Positions 20,642 through 33,300 of a stretch of DNA of 64,000 bases are shown piece after piece; position 1 is the first letter of the stretch, and every line of letters begins with the position of its first letter. A program made the translations under genes and the position numbers. Source of the DNA: Kalmusia sp. IMI 367209 (lineage: Eukaryota > Ascomycota > Dothideomycetes > Pleosporales > Didymosphaeriaceae); the NCBI GenBank assembly GCA_027946365.1, contig JAPEUQ010000008.1:434001-498000 (forward strand), read 5' to 3'. The notes under the pieces were generated by a model, which was not told where the DNA came from, made no database searches, and worked only from the letters and a program-made list of their open reading frames with translations.

Positions 20642-22442
20642 ATGGTCTATCCTGGCCACGCGAGCAACGGCTGCACGACCTGCAGAACTAGGCGGATCAA
20701 ATGTGACGAGAGACGCCCGGCTTGTTCAAACTGTACAAAATCGAAAACAATCTGCCTAGGATACAAAGATCGAATGAACGCAAGGATCCCTCGTTCAGAT
20801 GTGGGAGAAGGAGGGGAATCCGGATGGAATAGCCCTGTGACAGAGTGCCAACCACGAACGAACGGAACATCGAGTGGTCTTGATGGAAATGGTTCAGCCA
20901 AATCTACTTCCATGCTCCTAGAAATTCCATTTCCTTTCGTGGCCAGCTTTCCGAAACCCGCTGAAATGGACCCGGCAGGAACACTCCCGAAATGCACAAT
21001 TGATTACGTTGAGGACGCAATGGCTGCAGGATTCGAGTCTCTACAGGCACCGTTCCAATCGTTCGATTCCAGGAGAAGACTGCACGAGAAGTACCAGTCT
21101 GCTATACATGAATTGAGAAAAAGTCTCTCTTTGAGCACTCCTTCGGAGATGTCGTTCGAATCAGTATATTTCTTTGCTATGTATGAGGTAAGCTGAGACC
21201 AACTTTACAATTAAAATAATAAACGCCGTTCCTCTAGCAGGGTGCTAAATGACGCATCTCACTTCCAGAAGCAGTTATTGAGATTTTGTACCATGAATTT
21301 GATGAACGGATCACTGACCCAGTCCCCGTGTTAGATGCTCGTCAATATTGATCTAGAAGATCGTACATGGCAAATACATCTCGATGCCTTACTAGAAATA
21401 TTCCGACAATCGCACAAGGATGTGGCTCCATCGATCATGCTCTACCAAGCAGTTCACTCCTTCCATTCCCAAAACGAATTCGACAATAAATTACTCAATC
21501 TCAACTCAACCGAGTTTCAGAGAGCTTGTATTCTTTTGGACACTTGTAAGCTTCATCTTAAGAACCTAGCTTCTGAAATGAACAATCTGCTGCGTGGAAC
21601 CGACCATCCACGGAAGATTGACCTGCAAAGAATACGAAGCCACTTGAAGCGCGTATACCGAAATCTGCGATCCTCCTCTCATAGCATCGCTCCGCTCAAA
21701 CATGGAGACAATTTGACAGACCTGAATCAGTCCAACTGTAAGTTCAAGATCTCTAATTACAACCTTAGATCACGAGTCTAGTCCGTCATTCGTCGTGTGT
21801 ATTATGGGTTCTGGGACAGCTCAAGAGAAGATGAATATCCAGGCTGTTGTCCCCGTACTCATTGCACTGTGAATAGTCATACGAATGATGTCTCCAATAG
21901 ATCTTACCATTTTGAGATTGGTCGAATACCAGACTCTCCTCATTATATCATCCAGTCTCTTGCTGGAAGTAGACAAACGATTGAAGCCAAACGGAGCAAT
22001 AAACGAAGGCGCAAAGCTGCTCAAGGAGATCTCGGTGGCCACTAACATTATTTACGCATCAAGTAAATATGCACTTTCGAAGGTTGGAGAAGACTCCGTT
22101 GGCTCTGAAGGACTTGACACGAGAGCGAATGACTCAAGTATCATAGTTGCATTGATCTGGCCGTTGTATTGTGCCTCGATTGCTCCTGGGATCGAAACGA
22201 TTTCGCGCGAACAGACGAAAAACCTGCTCTGGGAAATCGGTATGGCCACATGTTATCCTATAGCCATGGCTTTGGTATGCTCCCCTCTGCGCCCGCCAGC
22301 CCTGTATTCCAAGTTCTGGATCTGTATTGACCTTATATAGGGATTGTCAGAGTTAAAGGAAGCCTCGTCGCTGGATACATTATCAGGATTGATATTAACG
22401 GGCATATGTACCGAATTGGCGTATAGTGGTCATATTCAATGA
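20642..22442 (+). CDS. Zn(II)2Cys6 transcription factor (middle of gene disturbed)
   Basis: The N-terminal binuclear zinc cluster is complete (CTTCRTRRIKCDERRPAC, then NCTKSKTIC). Exon 1 is 20642..21187; an intron of 147 bp leads to MLVNIDLEDRTWQIHLDALLE, which matches the start of the fungal-specific domain. The C-terminal part has ALIWPLYCAS and WEIGMATCYPIAMAL, spliced at 22275..22340 to GLSELKEAS and stop at 22442. The middle is problematic: after the GTAAGT donor at 21738 the acceptor that keeps the later frame gives an intron of only 31 bp, and that frame meets TGA at 21870..21872. The gene is either mutated, misassembled here, or spliced in a way I cannot see. It would bind CGG-type sites; the targets are unknown. 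Confidence 0.68.
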
Positions 22443-22533
22443 TTGCATCCAAGGCTCTTTATTCCGCGCATACTCCAAACCCCAATATTTCACCACCATG
22501 TTTCACATCACCTTCGATTCGGAAATCAGCCTG

Positions 22534-23541
22534 CTAATCAGCATGATCCGTGTCCATCGTAACCTTGTCCCACTCATCCAACAGCTCCTCCGTCTCCTTC
22601 ATCTTGTCCCTAATAGTGGGCGGGCTATCACTCCCCAGCGCCACTCTTATAGGTACCTTCTTTCCCTCCGCAATACCACTGCTCGTAAGAATATCGACTA
22701 GAATCTTACTCCCCTTGACTACATCTCCCTTCTGCTTCCCATCCGTAGCTCCCAGAGCCCTCCTCACTTCTCCCGCCGCACTCTGCTCATACACATCCAA
22801 GCGCTTCGCACTCTGAATGGCAGCCCCCGGGTTCAAAAACCCCGTGCGGAAGTATCCCGGCTCGGCGACCGTGACAGCAATGCCAAAGGGCGCGACTTCG
22901 TGGTGCAAGGCCTCGGAGAACCCGGAGACGGCCCACTTGGCAGAGTAGTAGAGGGCTGCGCCCGGACCGCCGGTCCAGGAGGCGATGCTCCCGAAGTTGC
23001 AGATCGTGCGGGGGCCGGTATGCGCGCGGAGGTAGGGGAGGAAGGCCTTCGTTACGTTGATGGCGCCGATAACGTTGGTGTTGAAGCTATCGAAGTCTTC
23101 TTTGGGACTGTGTTTAGGAATGTTAGTCTGGAAGTCCTTGGAGATTACATCTTGTATAAGGATGATGAGGGGGATGCATGGCATGGATGGTTGGGCTTAC
23201 GAGGTCTCTTCCACGGCGCCGATGAGTGCGTATCCGGCTGCGTTGACGAGGTGCGTAATGTATCCGTACTTGTCGTTTGCTTCTTTGGCGACTTTTTCGA
23301 TTTCTGGGAGGGAAGATGTGACATCTAGAGTGATGACGTGGGCTCCATTTTCTTTGAGGTTGGCGAGCTTGGGAAACGCTACGGCCGCTAGCGATCACTT
23401 TGTGGCCTCGCGAGAGGGCCTCCAGGGCCATGTAGTTACCGAAGCCGGAGCTTGCGGCGGTAATGAACCTGAGGCCGATTAATTCATCATTTGAGTTGAT
23501 GCGTATGAGGGTACGAACCATACGGGCGTTTGCTCAGGCAT
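22534..23541 (-). CDS. Short-chain dehydrogenase/reductase (apparent frameshift)
   Basis: Exons on the minus strand: 23541..23519, 23468..23201 and 23107..22534. Spliced exon 1 gives MPEQTPVW-FITAASSGFG, the cofactor-binding TGxxxGxG variant TAASSGFG. Further on come LVNAAGYALIGA (the NNAG equivalent), ICNFGSIASWTGGPG with the catalytic Ser, and YYSAKWAVSGFSEAL with the YxxxK motif. The reading frame changes inside exon 2: after KVIASGRSVS the natural continuation KLANLKENGAHVITLDV is in another frame, and removing one base of the CCC (plus strand GGG at 23371..23373) would restore it. The family acts on ketone/alcohol substrates with NAD(P)H, but the substrate is unknown. The single-base break sits in a short homopolymer and could be an assembly error. 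Confidence 0.78.
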
Positions 23542-24531
23542 GGTGTTGTTGGTGTAGTACGTTGAAGGTTTCAGGATGAGGGTGGAGTGCTTAGGCACAG
23601 CTATCGGCTATCAGCAATCGTGATGATACCCAAGAGCTAGTATTAGTTGTTGAGAACAAAGTTAAGGATGTTCGATGCTCAAGCAACAAGAATAGAGCAG
23701 AATATATACCTTTCCCCGTTGCGGCACGGCCGAACTACGTAACTCCGCTTGACACCCTCCAGCAGGGCAATAGTCTATCTCCTCCCCAGATCTCGCTTAC
23801 ATGTAGACATGCTTCCTTTAGGATCGACGCTTATGTTAAACATTTTTTTTTTTGCTCGTACTTTATAAATTGCAAATGGAGAGTGAAAGGCATAGCTCCA
23901 CCGCGACGCTACTTCATGATAGAACTTCGATTTGAAGTTGAGCAAAGCTATGGCCCCGCCAGTCCAGTTCAGAGTATACAGGCGACTTCTCGTGCGCAAC
24001 TTCGCGGACTTTGGCTCCGTACTCGCTTAGAAGAATAGACCCTGTCGTATTAGAATAGTTGCTCTCATTCGCTCATTTACTGGTATAATCAGCATGCCAA
24101 GACCCTGACGTAACTGCTCCTGCTCTCGTTAATACCGACAGTCGTCGGCTCAATTGAACTCCTTCGGGAATTCGTCCTAACACCTTCACGGTACACCCGA
24201 AAATTTTCGCCATATATCTGCGAGAGCGAAAATTATAGCACTCGTCCTGCCGATAAGATTCGGGCTATCTCCGATATGTTCGCATACTTCGAGTGCATCT
24301 CTTTCAGGGTTTAGAGTCAGAATTGTTCATACGCGAACAATAAGAGATGCTAGGAAAATAATTTGTACAGAAAAATATAGCTTAACACTATGCTTGAATA
24401 TTAGATGACTCGCTGGAGCTGTCTCAATGGTATCATAACCTTAGAACCGAAATGCGTGAAAACCCATCGCTAAAAAAAACGCCCGACCCCGATATCAATG
24501 CGATGCTAGTGGCAATGCAGCTCTACGACCT
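23542..24531. other. Intergenic region, 990 bp
   Basis: No coding signal found. A T-rich run occurs near 23842..23853. The left part is the presumed promoter of the SDR, the right part the 3' flank of the metallophosphatase. Confidence 0.45.
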
Positions 24532-25738
24532 CTATTCAACATATCCTTTACACTTAACTTGTACATATTCATGCTTGCCGCCTTCTTTGATAACCATGGC
24601 GGTCAAATGGCCACCGCCAACGCACCCAGAGTCAAGCCCGATGCTAAACTTCTGAACATTCTTGCCCCTCTTCCGGTCGTGCCCATAGATGACGGTCGTG
24701 CGTTCGTCAGCAGGCTTTCTCTTCTGCTGATGATTCCAGTACTTCTCCCAGGGCGTGTGCTCCCTCGTCTCAGAGGGTAGCAGCGTATTCAGATCAATCG
24801 TTCGCATGTTCATAACTTGGAATGGATCTTGTTGCTCAAGAGAGACGCCGGGAACGAGGCCGGCGTGCACGATGACGACGTTGTGAAGGCTGCCCACTTG
24901 GCCGACCCGGAGAATGACTGGCAAGGACTGTAGGTAGGAGACTTGTGCGGCATTGAAGGACTTGGCGAGTTTGAGCAACTTGGGGCTGTTGTTGGATGCA
25001 GATGTTCCGTTGACGTCGGGCGTGTAGTCGGCAGCGTCTACATCCGGATGGGGTATGGTCGGGTCGTGATACGCCGTGGATTCGGCGATAGATAGGAGAA
25101 CTTTGTCTTCGTGGTTGCCACGAACGCAGGATGCGTGGAGGCGATCGGCGAGAGAGACAACGCCAGGTGAGTCGGGCCCTGGGCTCAGATTAGCTAATGC
25201 GATTGCCGAATACTCCGCGTGGTGGCTTACCTTTTGCGACAATGTCTCCAGTAAGGACAAGATGATCCTTATCCTCTTGGAACCCCACCTTCTTCAGCAG
25301 CGCCTCCAGCTCCTCCAAGCAACCATGTACATCCCCCACAACCACTAATCTGCCATCGCCTCTCGGCAAGTGCTTGTCGTCTAAATCCTTCACCTGCACC
25401 ATATCCTTGAATTCCGGTCTCGCGCTCTTACCAGCTACAAGTTGCGAGGCGGCGTTCATGGCAGAGAGCTCTTGTTTGTAGGCGGTGTACTGTGGTCCGA
25501 TATAGACGCGCCAGCTTATGAGCAGAACAATGGCAACGAATGCATAGATGACGAAATAGCGCTGCAGCCTCCGTGGGACGCGATTCGTTGTTCGATTAAT
25601 CAACGCCCGCCACTTGGGGTGCAACAGGTAGTCGCCTTCGTCGACGGCGTAGAAGGCGTCCTCTTCGTCTGACACGTCGAGATCGTGATCGTGCGATATG
25701 ATGTCGAGTAGCGGTCGGCGGTGGTGGTCGCGTGCCAT
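24532..25738 (-). CDS. Membrane-anchored calcineurin-like metallophosphatase (PPN2-like endopolyphosphatase)
   Basis: Exons 25738..25231 and 25178..24532 on the minus strand encode 384 residues across a 52-bp intron. An acidic cytosolic N-terminus is followed by a single membrane helix ([15 protein letters not shown]) and a metallophosphatase domain: VVVGDVHGC (GDxHG), [12 protein letters not shown] (GDxxxxGP; the Gly is split by the intron), VRGNHEDK (GNHE), HAGLVPG, and YGHDRKRG (the GH motif). All metal ligands of the fold can be seen. The layout matches yeast Ppn2 (YNL217W), a zinc-dependent vacuolar endopolyphosphatase, so vacuolar polyphosphate cleavage is the likely role. The start at 25738 was chosen because it begins [12 protein letters not shown] just before the acidic tail; an upstream in-frame Met adds 50 residues without resemblance. 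Confidence 0.8.
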
Positions 25739-26552
25739 TAGAACGCAGCGGGTGGCGGTCGAATCGTGTTTGAACAGAGGTTTACTTTCTAGACAATGGG
25801 TGTATCGCGATATCGCAAAATCGCTCGAGCAGTCGCCAGGAGACGTCTTATCGAAGATCGTATACGCTATACGCCGTACGCCACGCAAGACCGATAAGGC
25901 TCTCAGTATCGCTTAGGCGTTGGGGGGCCGGGCTCGTAGTTTCCTGTCACAAAAGGCCTCAATCGCCGGGGGTAAGGGAAGCGACAGTGGTTGTCCGTCG
26001 AAAGGAAAGAAGGAGTCCCCGCCACATCTGGACCCTAAGCGGACAGTCTCGAACAGGTAATGAAGTCTTGGTACGCATTGTTTGCGTGGAAAAGGGCTGG
26101 CCAAAGTCATCTAGCCATCAATCGGACTCGGATGATGCGTGCCGGCATTAGCTTGGCACTAGCTTGGCGAACGAGTACTGTTTCCGGACAAGGGCTTGCC
26201 AAGAGCGGCACAGATAAGGGGAAAAGAAAGCGAAAGTACCTCTACTACTAAGTGGGAAAAACTTCACAACAGTTAGCCGATACACTCGACGTTAGCATCA
26301 ATATGTCTCCTGTCGTAGCCTCGACAATGATAGCGATTCGAAAAAGTCACGTGCAAATTTCCGTTCTAGAATAGCGTTATTTCCAAGTAATCGCCCCCAC
26401 GCCCTCTATGTCACCAATATCACTTCATCAGACGTATTCGCAAGCAGTATATACTCTGCTTAGAACATGAGAAACTTCTAATGTTCCATCTTATCTTGAC
26501 ATAGTCTACTCCACATCACACACACCACGTTTAGTTTCCGAAACCCCGCAAC
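25739..26552. other. Divergent intergenic region, 814 bp
   Basis: It lies between the 5' ends of the metallophosphatase and the GTPase gene. There is no supported gene; the open frames are short and unremarkable. Confidence 0.45.
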
Positions 26553-27459
26553 ATGTCCACGCAACCAACCAACTCCAGCCATGACCTCAACATCGTAATA
26601 CTCGGTGAATCTGACGTAGGCAAATCTAGTCTTACCGACCGTGTAAATACCTCCTTACCCTCCTTTTTTCACACACTGACCCCACACCACAGTTTGTCTT
26701 CAACAAACACATGGTCCGCTATGACCCTTTTGGCCCAGCTATCCCTGGAGCTGGCAGCGAGTTCTCCAGCTGCAGGGCTCTCGACGTAGATGGAGAACTC
26801 TGGAATATTTACATTGAGGATCTTAGTACTACCCCGATGAGGCTACGAGAACCTGGGTTCCGCGCCGATGTATGGGAAGAGAGGCTGAGAAAGGCGGATG
26901 GGATTGTATTGTTGTACGATGTTACAGATGAGAAGAGTTATGAGTCCATTACGGAAAAGGGGTGGATTCATGTTTGGGAATGTCGAAGAGCGGAAGATGC
27001 GAACGGGGTGAGGTATCCTACCGGTGAGTGTCGTGCCGAACAAAATGTGATGTACACGCTTATGATGATGGATGTCTAGGAAGACAAAGATTTGGATGTG
27101 TTCTAGCAGGCACTAAAGTAGATCTTGTGCAGGGTGAAAAGAGTAAGAAGAGAGAGGTAAGGAAGAGCTTAGCCGAGGAGTGGGCGAGCATTTTAGGCTT
27201 AAAAGCCTTTGAAGTCGATGCTTATGATAAGGAAAGGTTAGAGGATATGATGAGAGCGCTAGTGAGGAGGATCAAGAGGGCGCGGCAGAGAGATGCGGAG
27301 GATATTGAGATTGTGAAAAGTAGGGAAAGAGGACCAAAGGAGCCTAACCCAGAGCCCGAACAGAGCGCTCCAAGCCGGAAAAGCAGGACATTTCCGTCGC
27401 TCTCGAGACTTAAGGACGCTCTCCCTCATTTACGACCAAGATCAAAAGCATCAATATAG
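26553..27459 (+). CDS. Ras-like small GTPase, divergent
   Basis: Exons 26553..26642, 26693..27023 and 27080..27459 encode 266 residues. The P-loop GESDVGKSS fits GxxxxGKS and is followed by LTDR-FVFNKHMVRYDP (switch I region, joined by intron 1). DGIVLLYDVTDEKSY is the typical Ras strand 4/helix, and AGTKVDL is the NKxD guanine-specificity motif with Thr in place of Asn. The DxxG of switch II is not evident (the segment reads IYIEDLSTTP), and there is no C-terminal CaaX prenylation box; instead there is a basic, Ser/Pro-rich tail. It would bind GTP, but regulation and membrane attachment differ from classical Ras. It resembles fungal Ras-like proteins of unknown role. Confidence 0.78.
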
Positions 27460-28067
27460 ATTCACACAGTCATTCGTGATGTGTTGGATTTGTCCGAGCA
27501 TGCGCTGTGGATCGTGCCGCGACAGGCGCGTCTCCATTAATTACAGCATAACGAAATGCTTCTGCGTCGCACCTCATCTGTTGCTGCGAGGAACCTAGAC
27601 GAGACAATATACCACCTGAATTATGGTATTTTAGAGATATTTCATCCGCAGCAATCGATGTTATACGTATGAATGTTGCCGTATACCTGAAGCTTGAAAA
27701 CTTTCCTTCTTAGTGTATTTATTGGCCCAGCTCCTGAATGTTACGTCAATGAACACAAACATGATTGTTGAAAGTTTCATGCCAATATATCTAGATATTA
27801 TAAACATGAGACTTAAGCGTATCTCATTTGCTTAAGACGCGTTCTAATATCAAATTAACGTTGGCAATTTCAATCCTCCGATCGCACAGTTAAGACTGGG
27901 AAACTTGAAAAGGGCCAGTACAAATTACCTTATTAAACCTTAGCGAAATTCGAACGTCAAGTTGTACGACACTTGCCACTATCAAGTCCAATATTTGATT
28001 GATCGGCCTATGTTACTGAAGTCTAATTAGAGTCATACTATATCTATATGAATATAACATATGGATC
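27460..28067. other. Convergent intergenic region, 608 bp
   Basis: AT-rich, no coding signal; it lies between two 3' ends. Confidence 0.45.
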
Positions 28068-29374
28068 TTACGTGCAAGAACCTCCAGGACTGGGACCGCA
28101 GTCAGTCCAATGCTTCACACGATCATTGAACTGCTCGGTTGGTTGATCCCAGAACTCAGGGTTCTTAATGCCAGTCCCAGTAATCGCAGTCGCTTCATGA
28201 ACATATCTCATGAATTCGGCCATGTGTTCTATTTCCATGGCAGCTAGATCAATGTTGGCGAGGCGAGAGGATTGAGTCGGTGGGACGCTCTTGGTTACGG
28301 ACTCATCGACTTCGGGTACGCTGTCCACGTGTACATGTGATAGCGCAAGGCTCATGGCAGGCTGTGAGGTAGAATCCAAGTGCATTCCATCGCTGTACGC
28401 GCCGTGCGTAGCTTGGTCATGCCTCGGATCACCCTGGGAGGAGGACGGTTGAGAAAGTGCAGAGACCTTTCCGTGCGATCCCTGCTGGTTTCGATCCTGC
28501 CCAGGTGCATAAGCTTTGAGACCAAAGAACTCCACTTGGCCGATCGATGGCTGCTCGGCATTAGGGTCCAGCGACAACACTGAAGGAAAATATTAGTATG
28601 GAATCAAAGGTGTTTTCAATGCTTGGAATGGGTAAATGCTCACTTACAGTCTGATGGGCCTTGAGCAGATTGAGCAACAGGAACACTAGCCCCAGACTGA
28701 TGGTTGCCCCGGTCTTCCGATGGACAGAACAAGGCCCCAACCCGGCCTTGGTATGAGTCCTGGCCTTGAGATGGGCCTAGCTGATTGTGTTTGGCCTGGA
28801 TCATATTAATGAGAGAAATCTCGACACCTCCCGCTTCATCTCGTGACTCGTCCGCGCTGCGGTTCTCTTCTACATCGGCTGCGTCGGCTCCGCCCTCAAC
28901 ATCATCATCATTTTTGCTATCGGCCGCATTCAGGTCGATAGCAATGACCCCGTCTAACGGCTGAGTCGGCTTTGTGCAAGATGTCCCCCGTTGTTGACAA
29001 GATGAGCAATCGCCTTGGACTTGGGCGGCATTGCAAGCCTTCAATCCTGCTGAAACACATTCATCGCAATGCCTCCAGCACGAATTTTTAATATGGGCCT
29101 TGAGATCAAATTAGCACAATACAGTGTCATTTGTAGCTTTTTATACCTTGACCGAGCGTTTGATAGACGATGTCATATCGCAACGGGAGCACTTCCAAGT
29201 GGTAGACGTGCCCTGCGCGGCCGCACACTTGGACTCTTTCTGGTGGTTCTGTAGAAGATTAGTGACTTTCCAATAGTAAGGTACAAGATTATATACACTC
29301 AGGTTCTTCTCAGCCTTGAATGTGCTGCCGCAATGCTCGCACGTCCAGGTGCCGTTGTTTTGTCCAGGCGCCAT
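28068..29374 (-). CDS. Zinc-finger-like protein, Asp/Ser-rich (function unknown)
   Basis: Four exons on the minus strand, 29374..29297, 29248..29147, 29098..28648 and 28579..28068, encode 380 residues; introns are 48, 48 and 68 bp. Near the N-terminus there are paired Cys sets: TCEHCGSTFKAEKNLS-NHQ, WKCSRCDMTSSIKRSVK-AHI, then CWRHCDECVSAGLKAC and CSSCQQRGTSC. The first two resemble degenerate C2H2 fingers; the last Cys-rich block resembles the second half of a Zn2Cys6 cluster (SCQQRGTSC). The remainder is acidic (NDDDVEGGADAAD) and Ser/Gln-rich with no known domain. It may be a DNA- or RNA-binding regulator, but this is inference. All splice joins keep a clean frame. Confidence 0.66.
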
Positions 29375-30387
29375 TGATTCGACTTTCGACTTTCGACTTG
29401 AGTTGATTATCGAAGTCTGGAATAGATAATTGGTGGTAAAGAAACGTTGCCACAATAGAGACCCGGATAGGTGATAGTATGATATTACCTTGTAGACGTG
29501 AGTACCTGTAGTTGAATGCGAAGTCGAATAGACTAAATTATTTCTGTGGTGGTGATTATAGCATTGCAATGCACAGATTTCAAGGCGTCAGTCTCGCTTA
29601 GTAGTATGGGTGACTCAACCCGAGGCTGCCCACGTCATGATGAAGGTTACGGCACGTGACCTTCTTCGCAAAGGTGAACGAAGGGACTAGCGCAGTTTTT
29701 CTTGGACGAACAAGTACAATTGATATACTTATGTGTCAAAATATACAAAGGGAATACCGAGCTAGGTATATATACTTAATATTGATAGACAAAAGCAGCA
29801 GGCTTCCCTTCTACAAGCATACTAAATGAGAAGACTATTATATACGCCGTAGAAGGATTTGGTAGCTCATAGTAGGAGAGAAATAAAGAGTGAAATACAG
29901 CTTTTATGTCTGAATCTTGCATTTGCCAATTTGTCCTCCGGCGAGCCATGTCTACAAACACAACGATGAGGAAACTATCACTAAGCGAGAAACTCACCTG
30001 CGGCATGCTATAGATGCTTGCACCTACCTGTGCGCGCTTCGGCGCTTCTTTGCAATCAAAGAATCGCTGAGAAGGAAAGGACCAAACATGTACGACCAGC
30101 CATCTAACCCAACAAAGAAAAGCTAGACCCATGTATCGTATGCGAACTTATCCGAGTCTCGCTATTCCTGCACTCCGCACCTCAAAACATGCAGACAGAG
30201 CGTAGACTGGTTCCCATTTATCTTTCCGCCGAGCTTTTGTTCCTCCTATGCAAAACGTGACAGGTAGTGCAATATGTATCTGAAGGTAAAAGACATCTCG
30301 TAATTTTGCTGTAATAATATCAAAAACTACCGCTGCTATGAAATCTAAACGCCCAACACATCCCTGACTTGCCGACTAAGAGCCCTC
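29375..30387. other. Intergenic region, 1.0 kb
   Basis: No coding frame with support. It includes the promoter side of the zinc-finger gene and the 3' flank of midasin. Confidence 0.45.
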
Positions 30388-33300
30388 TCACACACTCCCC
30401 ACTACCTCCCCAAACCACTGCCTCAATGCACCCGCCAGCACGCCAGGCAATTCCCGAACATCCCTCACCACCAGGAAATATCGGAATGGGAACCTCTCCA
30501 TATACTTCCACCTCACTACTTTGCCCTCTGGCGAGATCTCCACAGACTGGAGGTCCATGATACCTTTCTTCTCTTCTTTGTCTGCTTCTGCACCCACCGC
30601 CGCCTCCCCACTTTGCGATTGCTGTGCTGTCGGCGAAGAAGCCGAATCAATGATAACGAAAACAATCATGACGCGTTCCTCCTGTGCCCGCCGAACAAGG
30701 CGCTGAATCTCAGCGTGCGAATCGCATATACCGTCACTAACAATGAGCATCAATTGCCACAGATCTTCGCCGGCAGAGGACGATCCTTTCCGTCGAGCTT
30801 CAGCGAAGAGCTCCAGGCTTCTATGCACAAGGCCGCGCACATCCGTCTTCCTTGCCGCAAACCCGAATTGTTCGAAGACCCGCACACCAGCCTCGCTCGT
30901 GAAAGGCTTATCGAACTCGTGCGCGACGTTGACTTCGTCGCCAAACCCGACGACGCTGACTTCACCAACTTCTAACATCGCCATACTCCTCGCTACGAGT
31001 GTCAGCGTCTTTAGCGCTAGCCCGCTTGCACCACTCTCCGCCATTGATTTACTGTCATCCAGCGCAATAAGGACCTGGTAGCTGCGCTTCGACGGCATTG
31101 ATCGTCGCAGCCAGATCTTGTCGCGTTTGTAGCTCGACGCTATGTAGGGTATGATGCGCTTAAGGTTGAGACGCTTACCAGTGCGGAAGTCGCCGCGGAG
31201 TTTAGTGGCGAGGGTCGGGGCGAGAATGAGGCGGAGGGATTCGGTGAGTTGTTGGGAAAGGGCGTGGGTGGTGGATTCGTAGGAGAGCCAGAGGGCACGA
31301 GCGGATTCGGGGGTAAGTCCACTTCGATCATCGAGATGAACGAGGTCTAGTTTAGTCTCGACTTCGTCGACGGAGGAAGATTCTGCGACGTCATCCTCGT
31401 CGAGTGGCATAGCGTCTTGCATGTTGTCATCCTCGTCTTGGGAGAAGGGTTTTTGTTCGCCAACGAAGGCTTGGGGTCGACCGTCAGTTGTTGACTGCTG
31501 CTGCTGCTCTTGTTCCTCTTTGCGCTGCTCAGATTCCTGCATGTCAACGTCCTGCTGACCGTCTTGTAGTTGCTCGTTATCTTCTGGTCTAGCAGCTACT
31601 TTGTCCTCTTCGTCGACCGCCATAGCCATATCATGATCCAGAGCCTTAGCCTGCTCCTCGGTCGCCGTGCCTAATGCTTGCGTATCAGCCTGTATCTCTT
31701 CATCTTGAAGATGTTCGAAGTCCGCATTGGCCATATCGACCTCATTGTCGATCTGCTGGACTTGAGTTTCATCTTTTTGGTGAGCATCTGAGATCTGCTT
31801 TTGCTGATTGTACCAGCGCTCTAAAACATCGCCTAGCTTCTTGAATGACTGCCTCTCAGGAGACTCTTCGGCGTTTTCGCCTCGCCCACTAGCATCAGGC
31901 TGTGTTGTTGTTTGACCAAGAGAGCCATCTTCAGCGGTGGTTTCTTGTTTCTCAGACGACTCGCCTTCTGCGCCGTCGTCACGGTTGGCAGCACTAGCCG
32001 ATGTCTGCTCTTGCTGGTTCTTGTGGGCTTCTTCGTTAGCATCAGTGCCGGCACCGCTCTCAGCATAAGGATCAGCCTGGTGGTCGTCTTTCGTATCTCG
32101 AGACTCGTCTGGGACGTTCTGGTCAGGTAGAGGAACAGGATCATCTTCTATCGCCTCGTCGCCCTCCGGCTCCTGCTCCTGTTCTTGTTCCATCTCCTCA
32201 ACATGGCCTGTCGTGTCCTTGTCTTCCTCACCCTCTTGCTCAGGGCCGATCTCTTCGTCTACAGTATTGGGGTTAAGCGTTTCGTCAGCCTCGTCTTCGG
32301 GTAGGTCATCATCCATGTCCATATTACCCGTATCGTCATCTCCCTTATCAGCGTCCTCGTCTCCATCCATATTAAGCTCATCAGGAAGGTCCAGCGTCTC
32401 CTCTTCCTTAGCCTTCGGATCCATCTGCTCTGTCTCGCCCATGCCAACGTTCTCCTCTTGATCTTCTCCTTCCATCTCCATCTCCTCATCTTCGTCTTCC
32501 CTATCACCCTCCTTGTTCTCCTTTTCTTCTTTCTGTTCGTCGTCCCCTTTACTGTCATTTTGGTCTGCAGCAACTTGCTCGTCCTGGTTTTCCGTGCCAA
32601 CATCCTGCTTCCCTTCTTTATCTTTTAGATCATCCTCCTTGCCGCCTTCATCCCACATCTTCTCATCAACAGCCGAAGGACCTAGATCGTCTACGCTGCC
32701 CACTTCACTCTGCACATCATCATCGCCATCTTCGGCATCACTGCCTTGATCGTCTTTCTCCGCCGTCTCGCCCGTCTCACCCTCCATTTCTTGCTCTCCC
32801 ATATCAACAGCATCTTCTTGATCTTCAATGCTACCTTCACGCTCGCCTTTCTCCTGCGCCAAGTCCTCCAGATCTTCATCATCTTCAATGTCTTTCGAGA
32901 TGTCTTCCGCGCCTTCGCCTTCACCAAGACCAGTACCTGATTCTAGTTTTTCGTCCTTCCCTTTTTCTTGATCGGAAGATTTCTCGGGCGGTTGGCAGAA
33001 GCCCTGAGTGCCGACTTGGATGAAAGACTTTGATAGACGGTGGAGTAGCTTGGCTGTCGAGCAATGTAGAGCATCGAATCGCTCAACTAGGTATTTGTGT
33101 GAAGCGAGATACTGGCTCAAGATAGGCTGCACAGTGCTGAATAACGCCGCAATAGTAGGCAGGCTGTCGTCTTCATTGCACGACTGCATATTTTCCAGGA
33201 TGTTTTCAAGCGTGTGGCCGATCTGTCCTGTATGAAGAGCAGTGATGGCAGCAGACAACGCCTGCTCTTCCTTGGCAAGCCACGTAGCATCATCAGTCGA

